Assembly: GCF_029626235.1 (NCBI RefSeq)
Contig: NZ_JARUBO010000005.1
Span: 2,326,501-2,390,500 of the forward strand
Direction of reading: 5' to 3'
Length of the DNA stretch: 64,000 nt
Source: Micromonospora sp. WMMD1120
Lineage (GTDB): Bacteria; Actinomycetota; Actinomycetes; Mycobacteriales; Micromonosporaceae
Made by a program: the position numbers and the translations under genes. Numbering within the stretch: position 1 is the first letter of the stretch; the number at the start of each line of letters is the position of its first letter. Below, one piece after another: positions 37,471 through 48,600 of this stretch. Below the pieces are notes generated by a model, which saw nothing but the letters and a program-made list of their open reading frames with translations, was not told where the DNA came from and did not search any database.

Positions 37471-37486
37471 TGTGAAGCATTTCACG
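37471..37486. promoter_or_regulatory. Rex operator (redox-sensing repressor site)
   Basis: TGTGAAGCATTTCACG fits the actinobacterial Rex consensus TGTGAA-N4-TTCACA at 11 of 12 defined bases. It lies 21 nt before the menJ-like start at the head of the menJ-nuo block. In Streptomyces, Rex represses nuo and other respiratory genes when NAD+/NADH is high, so this placement makes biological sense. Confidence 0.65.
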
Positions 37487-37507
37487 AGCGTGCGGGAGGA
37501 GGCGCGA

Positions 37508-38785
37508 ATGACCGCGGTGGAACACGACGCCGACGTCATTGTCGTGGGTGCCGGTCCCGGTGGGTCAGCGACCGCGTACCACCTGGCTCAGCACGGTGTA
37601 CGGGTGCTGTTGCTGGAGAAGACCGAGTTCCCCAGGGAGAAGGTCTGCGGCGACGGGTTGACCCCGCGCGCCGTGCGCCAGCTCGTCCGGATGGGTGTGG
37701 ACACCTCACCCGAGGCCGGCTGGCTGCACAACCGTGGCCTGCGGGTCATCGGCGGCGGCGTGCGCCTCGAACTGGACTGGCCGGACCTCGCCAGCTTCCC
37801 CAACTACGGTCTGGTGCGCACCCGACTGGACTTCGACGACCTGCTCGCCAGGCGCGCGGTGGCCGCCGGCGCCGAGCTGCGGACCAGCGTCAACGTGCTG
37901 GGCCCGGTGCTCGACGAGAGTGGTCGGGTGGTCGGCGTGGAGGCGGAGGTCGGGCCGGGCAAGGAGCCCGCCACCTTCCACGCTCCGCTGGTCGTCACGG
38001 CGGACGGCGTCTCCGGTCGGTTCCCGCTCGCGCTCGGGCTGGCCAAGCGGGAGGACCGGCCGATCGGCGTGGCCGTCCGCCGCTACTACCGCTCGCCCGC
38101 GAAGCACGACGACAACTACCTGGAGTCCTGGCTGGAGCTGCGCAGCAAGGACAGCGGCGACAACCTGCTGCCGGGCTACGGCTGGATCTTCGGTCTCGGC
38201 GACGGGCGGGTCAACGTCGGCCTCGGCGTGCTCAACTCGTCCTCCGCGTTCGGCAAGACCAACTACCGCCGGCTGCTCACCGACTGGCTCGCCAACACCC
38301 CGGCGGACTGGGGGATGACCGACGAGGCCAACGCCGACGGCCCGATCCTCGGGGCGGCGCTGCCGATGGGCTTCAACCGGGTGCCGCACTACACCCGCGG
38401 CGTGCTGCTGGTGGGCGACTCCGGTGGCATGGTCAACCCGTTCAACGGCGAGGGCATCGCCTACGCCATGGAGTCCGGCGAGCTGGCCGCCGAGGTCGCC
38501 GTGCAGGCGCTCGCCCGGCCGGCCGGCCCGGAGCGGGAGCGGGCGCTGCTGGCGTACCCGAACGAGCTGAAGGCCCGGCTCGGCGGCTACTACCGGCTGG
38601 GCGGCATCTTCGTGAAACTGATCGGCCGCCCGGAGATCATGCGGATCGCCACCAAACACGGCATGCCGCACCCGACCCTGATGCGTTTCGTGCTCAAGCT
38701 GTTGGCCAACCTGACCGACCCGCGCGGTGGGGATGCGATGGATCGCGTCATCAACGCGATGACGAAGGTGGCCCCGGCCGTGTAG
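37508..38785 (+). CDS. Geranylgeranyl reductase family flavoprotein (MenJ-like)
   Basis: 425 residues; GGGAGGAGG is 6 nt before ATG 37508. FAD-binding motif GAGPGGSA (14-21), FPREKVCGDGLTPRA (about 42-56) and GDSGGMVNPFNGEGI (FAD contact) define the GGR family, para-hydroxybenzoate hydroxylase fold. Next to menG and nuo it most likely saturates an isoprene unit of menaquinone, like MenJ in mycobacteria. A role in archaeal-type lipid reduction is not expected here. A Rex-like site precedes it. The exact prenyl substrate is unproven. Confidence 0.87.
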   Translation: MTAVEHDADVIVVGAGPGGSATAYHLAQHGVRVLLLEKTEFPREKVCGDGLTPRAVRQLVRMGVDTSPEAGWLHNRGLRVIGGGVRLELDWPDLASFPNYGLVRTRLDFDDLLARRAVAAGAELRTSVNVLGPVLDESGRVVGVEAEVGPGKEPATFHAPLVVTADGVSGRFPLALGLAKREDRPIGVAVRRYYRSPAKHDDNYLESWLELRSKDSGDNLLPGYGWIFGLGDGRVNVGLGVLNSSSAFGKTNYRRLLTDWLANTPADWGMTDEANADGPILGAALPMGFNRVPHYTRGVLLVGDSGGMVNPFNGEGIAYAMESGELAAEVAVQALARPAGPERERALLAYPNELKARLGGYYRLGGIFVKLIGRPEIMRIATKHGMPHPTLMRFVLKLLANLTDPRGGDAMDRVINAMTKVAPAV

Positions 38786-38821
38786 CGCGCGGAGTGGGCG
38801 GGTCCCGCGGTCGCGAACGAT
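38780..38821 (+). repeat. Decayed copy of the VSARSE-type repeat after menJ
   Basis: GCGCGCGGAGTG and CCGCGGTCGCGAACGA align with GCGCGAGGAGTG and CCGCAGTCGCGAACGA of the nuo junction repeats, with small changes. It begins at the menJ stop. Confidence 0.6.
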
Positions 38822-38972
38822 TGTGGGAACCGTCTAGGTAGGACGGCATCGGTGCTGGTCACAGCCCCGGGGCCGACAAAGATCGACCCCCGCCGACTGC
38901 CACTGCGAGGGACGTGAATAGTGTGATTTTCGTCAAGCACCGAGGGCAGGGAAGGACGAGCAGGAGAAAACG

Positions 38973-39338
38973 ATGTCGCTCTCGCCTTACGCACCGATCA
39001 TCGGGCTGTTCGCCCTCGCCGCGGCGTTCGCGCTGTTCTCCGTCGGCGCCGCCCGCTTCACCGGTCCCCGTCGCAACAACAAGGCCAAACTCGAGGCGTA
39101 CGAGTGCGGCATCGAGCCGAGCCCGCAGCCGGTCGGCGGCGGACGGTTCCCGATCAAGTTCTACCTGACGGCGATGCTCTTCATCGTCTTCGACATCGAG
39201 ATCATCTTCCTCTACCCCTGGGCGGTCACGTTCGACGCTCTGCCGATCTTCGGCTTCGTGGAGATGGTCCTGTTCATCGTCGCGGTCTTCGTCGCGTACG
39301 CCTACGTGTGGCGTCGCGGCGGCCTGGACTGGGACTGA
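38973..39338 (+). CDS. nuoA: NADH-quinone oxidoreductase subunit A
   Basis: 121 residues, three membrane helices, with the conserved loop [12 protein letters not shown] carrying the Cys and Glu used in the quinone-site switch. AGGAG lies 8 nt before ATG 38973. It opens the nuoA-N operon, 187 bp after menJ; that gap holds the decayed repeat and possibly a nuo promoter. Confidence 0.96.
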   Translation: MSLSPYAPIIGLFALAAAFALFSVGAARFTGPRRNNKAKLEAYECGIEPSPQPVGGGRFPIKFYLTAMLFIVFDIEIIFLYPWAVTFDALPIFGFVEMVLFIVAVFVAYAYVWRRGGLDWD

Positions 39339-39352
39339 GGAAGGAACGTCAG

Positions 39353-40030
39353 ATGGGCATCGAGGAGAAGCTTCCCGCCGGCGTCCTGCTCACCTCGGTG
39401 GAGAAGCTGGTCAACTGGTCCCGGAAGTCGTCCGTGTGGGGCGCCACCTTCGGCCTGGCCTGCTGCGCCATCGAGATGATGGCCGCCGGTGGTCCGCACT
39501 ACGACATGGGTCGGTGGGGCATGGAGGTCTTCCGGGCGTCCCCCCGGCAGGCCGACCTGATGATCGTGGCGGGCCGGGTGAGTCAGAAGATGGCCCCGGT
39601 GCTGCGCCAGATCTACGACCAGATGGCCGAGCCCCGCTGGGTGCTGTCGATGGGCGTCTGCGCCAGCAGTGGCGGCATGTTCAACAACTACGCGATCGTG
39701 CAGGGTGTCGACCACGTGGTGCCCGTCGACATGTACCTGCCCGGCTGCCCGCCCCGCCCGGAGATGCTGATCGACGCGGTGCTCAAGCTCCGCGAGAAGA
39801 TCATGTACGAGCCGCTGGGCGCCGGCGGCCGGCGGATGCTGGCGGCCCGCCAGGAACGGGGCGACGTTCCGGTCGTGCCGTACGGCTCGATGCCGTCCTC
39901 CTACCGCAGCGACAAGGCCCGGCGTGCCCAGTGGACCAAGGCGGTCCGCGAGGGGCGCGAGGAGCAGCTGCGGATCGAGAACTGGATGAACGCCCAGAAC
40001 CACCTCCACCCGCAGGCAGGCCCGAAATGA
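39353..40030 (+). CDS. nuoB: NADH-quinone oxidoreductase subunit B
   Basis: 225 residues. It binds cluster N2, the last iron-sulfur centre before quinone, with [10 protein letters not shown] (two adjacent Cys), [11 protein letters not shown] and [15 protein letters not shown] is 8 nt upstream of ATG 39353. The C-terminal 45 residues are a basic extension common in actinobacterial NuoB. ATGA overlap with nuoC. Confidence 0.96.
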   Translation: MGIEEKLPAGVLLTSVEKLVNWSRKSSVWGATFGLACCAIEMMAAGGPHYDMGRWGMEVFRASPRQADLMIVAGRVSQKMAPVLRQIYDQMAEPRWVLSMGVCASSGGMFNNYAIVQGVDHVVPVDMYLPGCPPRPEMLIDAVLKLREKIMYEPLGAGGRRMLAARQERGDVPVVPYGSMPSSYRSDKARRAQWTKAVREGREEQLRIENWMNAQNHLHPQAGPK

Positions 40031-40764
40031 CCTCACCCACCGACAAGCCCAACGACGGCGGGGTGCCGGTACCGGTCACGCCGGCCGGCGCCAGCAGCAC
40101 GGCTCCGGCCGAGTACCCGCCGGCCAGCGCCGCCGGGCGCGGCATGTTCGGCAACCAGGGCACCGGCGACGTGTCCGGCTACGGCGGTCTGGTCCGCCAG
40201 CGCCAGCCCATCGAGGAGGCGTCCCGACCGTACGGGGGCTACTTCGACGAGGTCCGTGACGCGTTGGAGGAGGCGTACCCGGCCTTCGGTGACGCGGTCG
40301 AGAAGGTCGTCGTCGACCGGGGCGAGTTGACCCTGCACATCCGCCCGGAGCGGATCGCCGAGGTCTGCCAGGTGCTCCGGGACGACCTGGCGTTGCGGTT
40401 CGAGCTGTGCTCCTCGGTGTCCGGCGTGGACTACCTCGGCGCCGACGAGCGCCGGCTGCACGTGGTCTACCTGCTCACCTCGATGACCTACCGGCGGCGG
40501 GTCCGGCTGGAGGCCGCGGTCTCCGTCGAGTCCCCGCACCTGCCCAGCGTGACGAGCGTCTACCCGACCGCCGACTGGCAGGAGCGGGAGGCGTACGACA
40601 TGTTCGGGATCATCTTCGACGGCCACCCCCACCTGACCCGCATCCTCATGCCGGACGACTGGGAGGGGCATCCGCAGCGCAAGGACTACCCGCTCGGCGG
40701 CGTGCCCGTCGAGTACAAGGGCGCGGAGATCCAACCGCCGAACGAGCGGAGGTCGTACCAGTGA
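40027..40764 (+). CDS. nuoC: NADH-quinone oxidoreductase subunit C
   Basis: 245 residues. The 30-kDa subunit domain (about 75-245) has [17 protein letters not shown] and [26 protein letters not shown]. The first 60 residues are a Pro/Ala/Gly-rich actinobacterial extension. It overlaps nuoB by 4 bp; after its stop a 60-bp bridging ORF leads to nuoD. Confidence 0.95.
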   Translation: MTSPTDKPNDGGVPVPVTPAGASSTAPAEYPPASAAGRGMFGNQGTGDVSGYGGLVRQRQPIEEASRPYGGYFDEVRDALEEAYPAFGDAVEKVVVDRGELTLHIRPERIAEVCQVLRDDLALRFELCSSVSGVDYLGADERRLHVVYLLTSMTYRRRVRLEAAVSVESPHLPSVTSVYPTADWQEREAYDMFGIIFDGHPHLTRILMPDDWEGHPQRKDYPLGGVPVEYKGAEIQPPNERRSYQ

Positions 40765-40820
40765 GCGCGAGGAGTGAGCTTGCGAGCCCCGCAGTCGTGA
40801 ACGGAGGGCGGGCACTGTGA
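40761..40820 (+). CDS. 19-codon bridging ORF between nuoC and nuoD (repeat-derived)
   Basis: GTG 40761 overlaps the nuoC stop (GTGA), the frame stays open for 19 residues ([19 protein letters not shown]), and its TGA (40818-40820) overlaps GTG 40817 of nuoD. The DNA is a copy of the interspersed repeat also found at 42139, 50006 and, decayed, 38780. Translation would couple nuoC to nuoD; its end also supplies a GGAGGG SD. Peptide function is not expected. Confidence 0.5.
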   Translation: MSARSELASPAVVNGGRAL

Positions 40821-42142
40821 CGACGTCGAACTACGCCAGTGAGCACGAGACCGAGGAGGGCCGGGTCTTCACCGTCACCGGTGGGGACTGGGACACGATC
40901 GTCTCGGGCACCGATCCGATCAACGACGAGCGGATCGTCGTCAACATGGGTCCGCAGCACCCGTCCACGCACGGCGTGCTGCGGCTGATCCTGGAGCTGG
41001 AGGGCGAGACGGTCCGCGAGGCCCGTTCCGTCGTCGGCTACCTGCACACCGGCATCGAGAAGAACCTCGAATACCGCAACTGGGTGCAGGGCTCCACGTT
41101 CGTCACCCGGATGGACTACCTCGCTCCGATCTTCAACGAGACCGGGTACGCGCTGGCGGTCGAGAAGCTGCTCGGCATCACCGACGACATCACCGAGCGG
41201 GCGACGACCATCCGCGTGCTGATGATGGAGCTCAACCGGATCTCGTCGCACCTGGTCTGGTTGGCGACCACCGGCATGGAGCTGGGCGCGATCTCGATCA
41301 TGCTCTACGGCTTCCGCGAGCGGGAGTACATCCTCGACATCTTCGAGACCATCACCGGCCTGCGGATGAACCACGCGTACGTGCGGCCCGGCGGGGTGGC
41401 GCAGGACGTGCCGGACGACGCGATCCGCAAGATCCGCGAGTTCCTCAGGGTGATGCCGAAGAAGCTCAAGGAGTACGAAGACCTCCTGTCCGGTCAGCCG
41501 ATCTGGACCGAGCGGACCAAGGGCGTCGCGGTGCTGGACGTGACCGGCTGTGTCGCGCTCGGCGTGACCGGCCCGGTGCTGCGCTCCGCCGGCCTCGCCT
41601 GGGACCTGCGCAAGACCATGCCGTACTGCGGCTACGAGACGTACGAGTTCGACGTGCCGACCCACCCCGACGGTGACGTGTGGGGTCGCTACCAGGTCCG
41701 GCTCGCCGAGATCCGCGAGTCGCTGAAGCTCGTCGAGCAGGCGGTGGACCGGCTCAAGCCGGGCCCGGTCATGGTCGCCGACCGCAAGATCGCCTGGCCG
41801 GCCCAGCTCGCCATCGGTGTCGACGGCATGGGCAACTCGCTGGAGCACGTCGCGAAGATCATGGGTCAGTCGATGGAGTCGCTGATCCACCACTTCAAGC
41901 TGGTGACCGAGGGTTTCCGGGTTCCGCCCGGCCAGGTGTACGTCGCCATCGAGGCGCCCCGCGGCGAGTTGGGCGTCCACGCGGTCTCCGACGGCGGCAC
42001 CCGCCCGTACCGGGTGCACTACCGGGAGCCGAGCTTCGTCAACCTCCAGGCCCTCCCGGCGATGGCCGAGGGCGGCCTGATCGCCGACGTGATTGCCGGC
42101 GGCGCCTCGTTGGACCCGGTCATGGGGGGTTGTGACAGGTGA
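40817..42142 (+). CDS. nuoD: NADH-quinone oxidoreductase subunit D
   Basis: 441 residues from GTG 40817. The 49-kDa subunit lines the quinone site; [15 protein letters not shown] carries the quinone-ligating His, with YLHTGIEKN and [10 protein letters not shown] following. The C-terminal [15 protein letters not shown] is typical, though the usual final DPVMGGVDR reads DPVMGGCDR. Next gene after a 37-codon bridge. Confidence 0.96.
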   Translation: MTTSNYASEHETEEGRVFTVTGGDWDTIVSGTDPINDERIVVNMGPQHPSTHGVLRLILELEGETVREARSVVGYLHTGIEKNLEYRNWVQGSTFVTRMDYLAPIFNETGYALAVEKLLGITDDITERATTIRVLMMELNRISSHLVWLATTGMELGAISIMLYGFREREYILDIFETITGLRMNHAYVRPGGVAQDVPDDAIRKIREFLRVMPKKLKEYEDLLSGQPIWTERTKGVAVLDVTGCVALGVTGPVLRSAGLAWDLRKTMPYCGYETYEFDVPTHPDGDVWGRYQVRLAEIRESLKLVEQAVDRLKPGPVMVADRKIAWPAQLAIGVDGMGNSLEHVAKIMGQSMESLIHHFKLVTEGFRVPPGQVYVAIEAPRGELGVHAVSDGGTRPYRVHYREPSFVNLQALPAMAEGGLIADVIAGGASLDPVMGGCDR

Positions 42143-42252
42143 GTGCGAGGAGTGAGCTTGCGAGCCCCAGCCGCGTGCGCGAGGAGAGAGCGGAGCGAGC
42201 CCCGCAGTCGCGCGCAGACGCCGGCCCAGTCGCGAACGGAAGGCGGCTCTGA
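42139..42252 (+). CDS. 37-codon bridging ORF between nuoD and nuoE (repeat-derived)
   Basis: GTG 42139 overlaps the nuoD stop, and the in-frame TGA at 42250-42252 overlaps ATG 42252 of nuoE (TGATG). It starts [16 protein letters not shown], then holds a second, rearranged repeat segment ending in the GTCGCGAACGGAAGG SD region. Same pattern as at 40761 and 50006. Confidence 0.48.
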   Translation: MSARSELASPSRVREERAERAPQSRADAGPVANGRRL

Positions 42253-43424
42253 TGACGACGATTTTCACTGACACGACTCGCGAGCGGGCGCGCGAGATCA
42301 TCGCCCGCTACCCGGCGGACCGGTCCCGCTCGGCGCTGCTGCCGCTGCTGCACCTCGTGCAGGCCGAGGAGGGGTACGTGTCCCCGGCCGGTGTGGCGTT
42401 CTGCGCCGAGGTGCTGGGGCTGAACAAGGCCCAGGTCGGGGCGGTCGCCACCTTCTACACGATGTACAAGCGCAAGCCGACCGGCGACTTCCTGGTCAGC
42501 GTCTGCACCAACACCATGTGCAACGTGCTCGGTGGGCAGGAGGTGTACGACACCCTCTCCGAGCACCTGGGCGTCGGGCACGACGAGACGACCGCCGACG
42601 GCACGATCACCCTGGAGCACGCCGAGTGCCTGGCGGCGTGCGACTACGGCCCGGTGATGACCGTCAACTACGACTTCTTCGACGGGGTGGACCCCACCAC
42701 CGCGGTCGGGGTGGTGGACGAGCTGCGGGCGGGCGGTCGGCCGATGCCGACCCGGGGCGCCCGACTCTGCACCCTCAAGGAGATGGCGGTGCAGCTCGCC
42801 GGCTTCGCCGACGAACGCGACGGCGCTGTCGCCGACGGCGGGCCGGGCGAGCCCACCCTGCGCGGGCTGCGGCTGGCCCAGCAGCACGGCGTCTCGGTGC
42901 CGGGCTTCGACCCGAACACCCCGATCCGCAGCAAGGCCGAGGCCGACAAGGCCGCCGCCGAGGCCAAGGCGAAGGCGGAGGCCGCCAAGCCGGCGCCCGT
43001 CGAGGCCAGCACCGCGCCGGTCAAGGGTGGCGACGGCGCGTCCGTCCCGACCGGAGCGGTCACCGAGCCGGCGACGCCGGCCGGGACCACCGAGCCGGCG
43101 ACGCCGGCCGAGGCCAGTGGCAGCACCACGCGGGACGTGAAGGCTCCGGACGACAAGTCGCCGCAGGTGCGTACCGCCGAGACCCGGCAGCCGGACGCGA
43201 GCACCGCCGTCCCGGACGCCCCCGGCACCAAGACCCCGACGGAGCCGGCAGCCGGCGACGCGCGGGCGGCGGAGGCCGCCGGCGTGGCGGACAACGCGCC
43301 GGCCGGCGACGGCAAGCCCGCCGGCGACTCCACCGGTGCGCAGGAGCGCAACCTCAACGAAGCGTCGGCGAACGCCGGTGGCGCGAACTCCGCCGACGCG
43401 AGTGAAACGGGGGCCCAGAAGTGA
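42252..43424 (+). CDS. nuoE: NADH-quinone oxidoreductase subunit E with long disordered tail
   Basis: 390 residues, against about 160-250 for most NuoE. Residues 1-175 are the thioredoxin-like domain with the [2Fe-2S] N1a ligands in VCTNTMC and ECLAACDYG. From about 205 the chain is Ala/Pro/Glu/Lys-rich and low in order, including a KAEADKAAAEAKAKAEAAK helix. The tail has no recognised domain. GTGA overlap with nuoF. Confidence 0.94.
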   Translation: MTTIFTDTTRERAREIIARYPADRSRSALLPLLHLVQAEEGYVSPAGVAFCAEVLGLNKAQVGAVATFYTMYKRKPTGDFLVSVCTNTMCNVLGGQEVYDTLSEHLGVGHDETTADGTITLEHAECLAACDYGPVMTVNYDFFDGVDPTTAVGVVDELRAGGRPMPTRGARLCTLKEMAVQLAGFADERDGAVADGGPGEPTLRGLRLAQQHGVSVPGFDPNTPIRSKAEADKAAAEAKAKAEAAKPAPVEASTAPVKGGDGASVPTGAVTEPATPAGTTEPATPAEASGSTTRDVKAPDDKSPQVRTAETRQPDASTAVPDAPGTKTPTEPAAGDARAAEAAGVADNAPAGDGKPAGDSTGAQERNLNEASANAGGANSADASETGAQK

Positions 43425-44737
43425 CCACTCCCCGCCCGGAGACGCTGGCCAAGCTGACGCCGGTGCTGACCAAGCGCTGGTTGTCGCCGGACGCCTGGCG
43501 CATCGGCACCTACGAGCAGCTGGACGGCTACGCCGCCCTGCGCAAGGCGCTCAAGGCCCACCCGGACGACCTGATCCAGCTGATCAAGGACTCCGGGCTG
43601 CGGGGCCGTGGCGGCGCCGGCTTCCCCACCGGCCTGAAGTGGGGCTTCATTCCGCAGGGCGACGGCAAGCCGCACTACCTGGTGGTCAACGCCGACGAGG
43701 GCGAGCCGGGCACCTGCAAGGACCTGCCGCTGATGACCCACGACCCGCACGCGCTGGTCGAGGGCGTGATCATCGCGTCGTACGCGATCCGGGCCAGCCG
43801 TGCCTACATCTACATCCGGGGCGAGGCGGTGCACGCCGCGCGCCGGCTGCGCAACGCCGTCCAGGAGGCGTACGACAAGGGCTACCTCGGCCGGAACATC
43901 CTGCGCAGCGGCTTCGACCTGGAGCTTGTGGTGCACTCCGGCGCCGGGGCGTACATCTGCGGCGAGGAGACGGCGCTGCTGGACTCGCTGGAGGGGTTCC
44001 GGGGCCAGCCCCGGCTGCGCCCGCCGTTCCCGGCGACCCACGGCCTGTACGCGAGCCCGACGGTGGTCAACAACGTCGGCACCATCGCCAGCGTGCCGCC
44101 GATCGTGCTCGGTGGGGCCGACTGGTGGAAGACGATGGGCACCGAGAAGTCCTCCGGGCCGATGATCTACTCATTGTCCGGTCGGATCGTCAACCCGGGC
44201 CAGTACGAGTGCACGATGGGTGTCACGCTGCGCGAGCTGCTGGAGCTGGCCGGCGGCATGCAGCCCGGGCACAACCTGCGCTTCTGGACCCCGGGCGGCT
44301 CGTCCACCCCGCTGCTCGCCGCCGAGCACATGGACGTGCCACTGGACTTCGAGGGGGTGGCGGCGGCCGGCTCGATCCTGGGCACCACCGCCATGCAGAT
44401 CTTCTCCGACCAGGACTGCCCGGTCTACGCGACGTACCGGTGGCTGGAGTTCTACCACCACGAGTCGTGTGGCAAGTGCACCCCGTGCCGGGAGGGCAAC
44501 TACTGGATGGTTCGTGTCTACCGGCGGATTCTCTCCGGTCAGGGCACCCACGAGGACCTGGACACCCTGCTGGACACCTGCGACAACATCCTCGGCCGTT
44601 CGTTCTGCGGCCTGGGTGACGGCGCGACCAGCTCGGTGACCTCGTCGTTGCAGTACTTCAAGCAGGACTACCTCGACTACATCGAGGGACGGACCGCACC
44701 GAAGCTGTCAGAGAAGACCCTGGTAGGGGCACACTGA
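43421..44737 (+). CDS. nuoF: NADH-quinone oxidoreductase subunit F (NADH/FMN-binding)
   Basis: 438 residues. NuoF binds NADH and FMN and carries cluster N3. The FMN/NADH loop [27 protein letters not shown], and cluster motif [13 protein letters not shown] with a distal Cys in RSFCGLGD are intact. Starts GTG 43421 and shares TGATG with nuoG. Confidence 0.97.
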   Translation: MTTPRPETLAKLTPVLTKRWLSPDAWRIGTYEQLDGYAALRKALKAHPDDLIQLIKDSGLRGRGGAGFPTGLKWGFIPQGDGKPHYLVVNADEGEPGTCKDLPLMTHDPHALVEGVIIASYAIRASRAYIYIRGEAVHAARRLRNAVQEAYDKGYLGRNILRSGFDLELVVHSGAGAYICGEETALLDSLEGFRGQPRLRPPFPATHGLYASPTVVNNVGTIASVPPIVLGGADWWKTMGTEKSSGPMIYSLSGRIVNPGQYECTMGVTLRELLELAGGMQPGHNLRFWTPGGSSTPLLAAEHMDVPLDFEGVAAAGSILGTTAMQIFSDQDCPVYATYRWLEFYHHESCGKCTPCREGNYWMVRVYRRILSGQGTHEDLDTLLDTCDNILGRSFCGLGDGATSSVTSSLQYFKQDYLDYIEGRTAPKLSEKTLVGAH

Positions 44738-47250
44738 TGACTGATGTAGCCAAGCAGACCGAGACCGTCACCCTCACCATCGACGGCGTCGAGGTCACCG
44801 CCCCAAAGGGGACGTTGCTGATCCGGGTCGCCGAGCAGATGGGCACCGAGATCCCCCGGTTCTGCGACCACCCGCTGCTGGCCCCGGCCGGCGCGTGCCG
44901 GCAGTGCCTGGTCGAGGTGGAGGGGCAGCGCAAGCCGGTCGCCTCCTGCACCCAGACCGTCGCCGACGGCATGGTCGTCCGTACCCAGCTCACCTCTCCG
45001 GTGGCCAAGAAGGCGCAGGAGGGGGTGATGGAGCTGCTGCTGCTCAACCACCCGCTGGACTGCCCGATGTGTGACAAGGGCGGTGAGTGCCCGCTCCAGA
45101 ACCAGGCGATGTCCACCGGCCGCACCGACTCGCGCTTCCACGAGCACAAGCGGGAGTACGAGAAGCCGATGGCGATCAGCAGCCAGGTGCTGCTGGACCG
45201 CGAGCGCTGCGTGCTCTGCCAGCGGTGCACCCGCTTCTCCGAGGAGATCGCCGGCGACAAGTTCATCGACCTGATGGGCCGGTCGTCCGCCGAGGAGATC
45301 AACATCTACCGGGACGACGCGTACGGCGCGGAGTCCGGGGAGGACGGCGGGGACGTCCCGTTCAACTCCTACTTCTCCGGCAACACCGTGCAGATCTGCC
45401 CGGTGGGCGCGCTGACCGGCGCGCAGTACCGCTTCCGGGCCCGCCCGTTCGACCTGGTCTCCAGCCCGAGCGTCTGCGAGCACTGCTCGGCCGGCTGCGG
45501 GCAGCGCACCGACTGGCGGCGCGGCAAGGTGCTGCGCCGGCTGGCCGGTGACGAGCCGGCGGTGAACGAGGAGTGGAACTGCGACAAGGGCCGGTGGGGC
45601 TTCCAGTACACCCGCGCCACTGATCGGCTGACCACTCCGCTGGTGCGTGACGAGCGCACCGGTGAGCTGCGCGAGGCGTCCTGGAGCGAGGCGCTCACGG
45701 TGGCCGCCGAAGGGCTGCACGCCGCCCGGGAGAGCGGTCGGGGCACGGCGGTGCTCACCGGCGGACGGCTGACCGTCGAGGACGCCTACGCGTACGCGAA
45801 GTTCGCCCGGGTCGCGTTGAACACCAACGACATCGACTTCCGGGCCCGGCCGGTCTCCCGCGAGGAGGCCGACTTCCTGGCCAGTTCGGTCGCCGGGGTC
45901 ACCGACGTCACCTACACCGACGTGGAAAATGCGCCGGCCGTGGTGCTGGTGGGCCTGGAGCCGGAGGAGGAGTGCCCGATCCTCTTCCTGCGGCTGCGCA
46001 AGGCGTACCTGAAGAAGACCCTGACGGTGTACGCGCTGGCGCCGTTCGCCACCCGCGGCCTGGAGAAGCTCGGCGCCAAGCTGGCCCGGGTCGTGCCGGG
46101 CGAGGAGGCCAGCGTGCTCGCCGAGCACGCCACGGTCAGCGAGGCGCTGAGCGCTCCGGGGGCGATCCTGATCGTCGGCGAGCGGTTGGCCACCGTGCCG
46201 GGTGGGCTCTCCGCCGCGGCGGACGTGGCCCGGCGTACCGGCGCGAAGCTGGCCTGGGTGCCGCGGCGCGCGGGGGACCGAGGCGCCGTCGACGCGGGTT
46301 GTCTGCCCAACCTGCTCCCCGGTGGCCGGCTGGTCACCGAGCCGGCCGCGCGGGCCGAGCTGGGTGAGGCGTGGGACATCCCGGCCGGGGTGATTCCGAG
46401 TCAGGCCGGTCGGGACACCGACGGCATCCTGGCCGCCGCCGCCAACGGGCAGCTCGGCGCGCTCGTCGTCGGCGGTGTCGACCCGGCCGACCTGGCCGAC
46501 CCGCGCCTGGCCGAGTCCGCCCTGGACGCGGTGCCGTTCCTGGTCAGCCTGGAGTTGCGGGCCAGCGCGGTGACCCGGCGGGCGAACGTCGTGCTGCCGG
46601 TCGCCCCGGTGGTCGAGAAGGCCGGCAGCTTCCTGGACTGGGAGGGCCGGCTGCGCCCGTTCGAGGCGGTGTTGAACTCCGCCGCGATGACCGACGGCCG
46701 GGTGCTCGACGCGTTGGCCGCGCTGCTCGACGTGCAGCTCGGCACCGCCGACGTGCCGAGCGTGCGCCGGGAGCTGGGCTCGTTGCCGGCCACCCGTACC
46801 ACCCGGCCGGCGGCGCCCTCGGTGGCGCCGGGCCGGGTGCCGCACCCGGGCGCCGGCGAGGCCGTGCTGGCCACCTGGCACCAACTCGTCGCCCTCGGCA
46901 CCCTGACCGAGGGCGACGAGAACCTCGCCGGGACGGCCCGCCCGCCGGTGGTCCGGCTGGGCAAGGGCACCGCCGAGGCGCTCGGTGTCGCCGACGGCGA
47001 CGCGGTCACGGTCGGCACCGACCGGGGAGCGCTGACCCTGCCGGCCGAGCTGACCGAGATGCCGGACGGCGTGGTCTGGCTGCCGACCAACTCACCCGGT
47101 TCGACGGTGCGACGCAGCCTCGGTGTTGCGTCCGGCGCGGTCGTCCGGATCTCCGTTCCCGCGACGGGCACGGCCATCCCGGCCGGACGCGTGGCGGCCG
47201 ACGAGACCGGTCTCCCGGGTCCGCTCCTCAACTCCGGGGGTAACCAGTGA
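44737..47250 (+). CDS. nuoG: NADH-quinone oxidoreductase subunit G
   Basis: 837 residues. The N-terminal 230 hold a [2Fe-2S] ferredoxin ([15 protein letters not shown]), the HxxxC-type N5 region ([13 protein letters not shown]) and N4 ([10 protein letters not shown]). Next is a 4Fe-4S motif CEHCSAGCG, then a molybdopterin-oxidoreductase-like domain without catalytic Mo residues and a C-terminal barrel. It extends the electron wire from NuoF/E to NuoI. GTGA overlap with nuoH. Confidence 0.96.
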   Translation: MTDVAKQTETVTLTIDGVEVTAPKGTLLIRVAEQMGTEIPRFCDHPLLAPAGACRQCLVEVEGQRKPVASCTQTVADGMVVRTQLTSPVAKKAQEGVMELLLLNHPLDCPMCDKGGECPLQNQAMSTGRTDSRFHEHKREYEKPMAISSQVLLDRERCVLCQRCTRFSEEIAGDKFIDLMGRSSAEEINIYRDDAYGAESGEDGGDVPFNSYFSGNTVQICPVGALTGAQYRFRARPFDLVSSPSVCEHCSAGCGQRTDWRRGKVLRRLAGDEPAVNEEWNCDKGRWGFQYTRATDRLTTPLVRDERTGELREASWSEALTVAAEGLHAARESGRGTAVLTGGRLTVEDAYAYAKFARVALNTNDIDFRARPVSREEADFLASSVAGVTDVTYTDVENAPAVVLVGLEPEEECPILFLRLRKAYLKKTLTVYALAPFATRGLEKLGAKLARVVPGEEASVLAEHATVSEALSAPGAILIVGERLATVPGGLSAAADVARRTGAKLAWVPRRAGDRGAVDAGCLPNLLPGGRLVTEPAARAELGEAWDIPAGVIPSQAGRDTDGILAAAANGQLGALVVGGVDPADLADPRLAESALDAVPFLVSLELRASAVTRRANVVLPVAPVVEKAGSFLDWEGRLRPFEAVLNSAAMTDGRVLDALAALLDVQLGTADVPSVRRELGSLPATRTTRPAAPSVAPGRVPHPGAGEAVLATWHQLVALGTLTEGDENLAGTARPPVVRLGKGTAEALGVADGDAVTVGTDRGALTLPAELTEMPDGVVWLPTNSPGSTVRRSLGVASGAVVRISVPATGTAIPAGRVAADETGLPGPLLNSGGNQ

Positions 47251-48599
47251 GTCCGTCAGTCCTCGCCCAGGATCCGACGCTTGCCGACTTCGGCCAGGAC
47301 CCGTGGTGGCTGGTCCTCATCAAGGTCGTCTTCGCGTTCGTGTTCGCCGTGCTGGCCACCCTGCTGGGTGTCTGGTTCGAACGACGCGTTGTCGGTTTCA
47401 TGCAGGTGCGGCCCGGCCCCAACCAGGTCGGTCCGCTCGGCCTGCTGCAGACCCTCGCCGACGGCCTGAAGATGGCCTTCAAGGAGGACATCCTGCCGAA
47501 GGCGGCCGACAAGGTCGTCTACTTCTTCGCGCCGACCATCTCGGTGATCTGCGCGGTCACCGCCCTGTCGGTGGTGCCGTTCGGCCCGATGGTGAGCATC
47601 TTCGGCCACCAGACGCCGTTGCAGGTCACCGACGTGCCGGTGGCGGTGCTGCTGCTGCTCGCCTGCTCCTCGCTGGGCGTCTACGGCAGCGTGCTGGGCG
47701 GTTGGGCCTCCGGCTCGACGTACCCCCTGCTGGGTGGTCTGCGGTCGAGCGCCCAGATGATCTCCTACGAGGTCACCATGGGGCTGAGCATCGTGACGGT
47801 GTTCATGACCGCCGGCACGATGAGCACCAGCGGCATCGTCGCCGCGCAGGGCGACGCCACCCGGCTGACCGTGTTCGGCACCGAGATCCCCGCGCCGGGC
47901 TGGTACGCGATCCTGCTGCTGCCGAGCTTCATCATCTTCTTCATCGCCACCGTTGGTGAGACCAACCGGGCGCCGTTCGACCTGCCCGAGGCCGAGTCCG
48001 AGCTGGTCGCGGGCTTCATGACTGAATACAGCTCGCTCAAGTTCGCGCTCTTCATGCTCAGCGAGTACGTCGCCATGGTGACCATGTCCGCGGTCACCAC
48101 CACGCTGTTCCTCGGCGGTTGGCGGGCGCCCTGGCCGATCACCCTGTGGGAGGGCGCCAACTCCGGTTGGTGGCCGATGCTCTGGTTCTTCGGCAAGGTC
48201 ATCACGCTGGTCTTCGTCTTCGTGTGGTTGCGCGGCACGCTGCCCCGGCTGCGTTACGACCAGTTCATGCGCCTCGGTTGGAAGGTGCTGCTGCCGATCA
48301 ACCTGGTCTGGATCCTGGTCCTGTCGGGTCTGCGTTCCATCGAGGACTGGGACACCAGGGGCAAGGTGATCGCGGTCGGCGTTCCGGCCGGCATCCTGCT
48401 GCTCGCCACGCTGTTCTGGCCGAGCCGCCGCCCGCAGCCGAAGCCGACGCCGCAGGAGCAGGTCGACAACCGGCCGCACGGGAGCTTCCCGCTGCCACCG
48501 ATGGATCTTCAGGTACCACCGAGCCCGCGCATCACGCGCGTGGTCGCCGAGCGGGAGCCGGCCAACATCGTCGCCGGCTCGGACTCCAGGGAGGTGTGA
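47247..48599 (+). CDS. nuoH: NADH-quinone oxidoreductase subunit H
   Basis: 450 residues with about eight to nine membrane helices. NuoH forms part of the quinone channel; [26 protein letters not shown] and [20 protein letters not shown] are its signatures. A C-terminal soluble tail of about 55 residues is polar and Pro-rich. One base separates its stop from nuoI. Confidence 0.96.
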   Translation: MSPSVLAQDPTLADFGQDPWWLVLIKVVFAFVFAVLATLLGVWFERRVVGFMQVRPGPNQVGPLGLLQTLADGLKMAFKEDILPKAADKVVYFFAPTISVICAVTALSVVPFGPMVSIFGHQTPLQVTDVPVAVLLLLACSSLGVYGSVLGGWASGSTYPLLGGLRSSAQMISYEVTMGLSIVTVFMTAGTMSTSGIVAAQGDATRLTVFGTEIPAPGWYAILLLPSFIIFFIATVGETNRAPFDLPEAESELVAGFMTEYSSLKFALFMLSEYVAMVTMSAVTTTLFLGGWRAPWPITLWEGANSGWWPMLWFFGKVITLVFVFVWLRGTLPRLRYDQFMRLGWKVLLPINLVWILVLSGLRSIEDWDTRGKVIAVGVPAGILLLATLFWPSRRPQPKPTPQEQVDNRPHGSFPLPPMDLQVPPSPRITRVVAEREPANIVAGSDSREV

Positions 48600-48600
48600 C

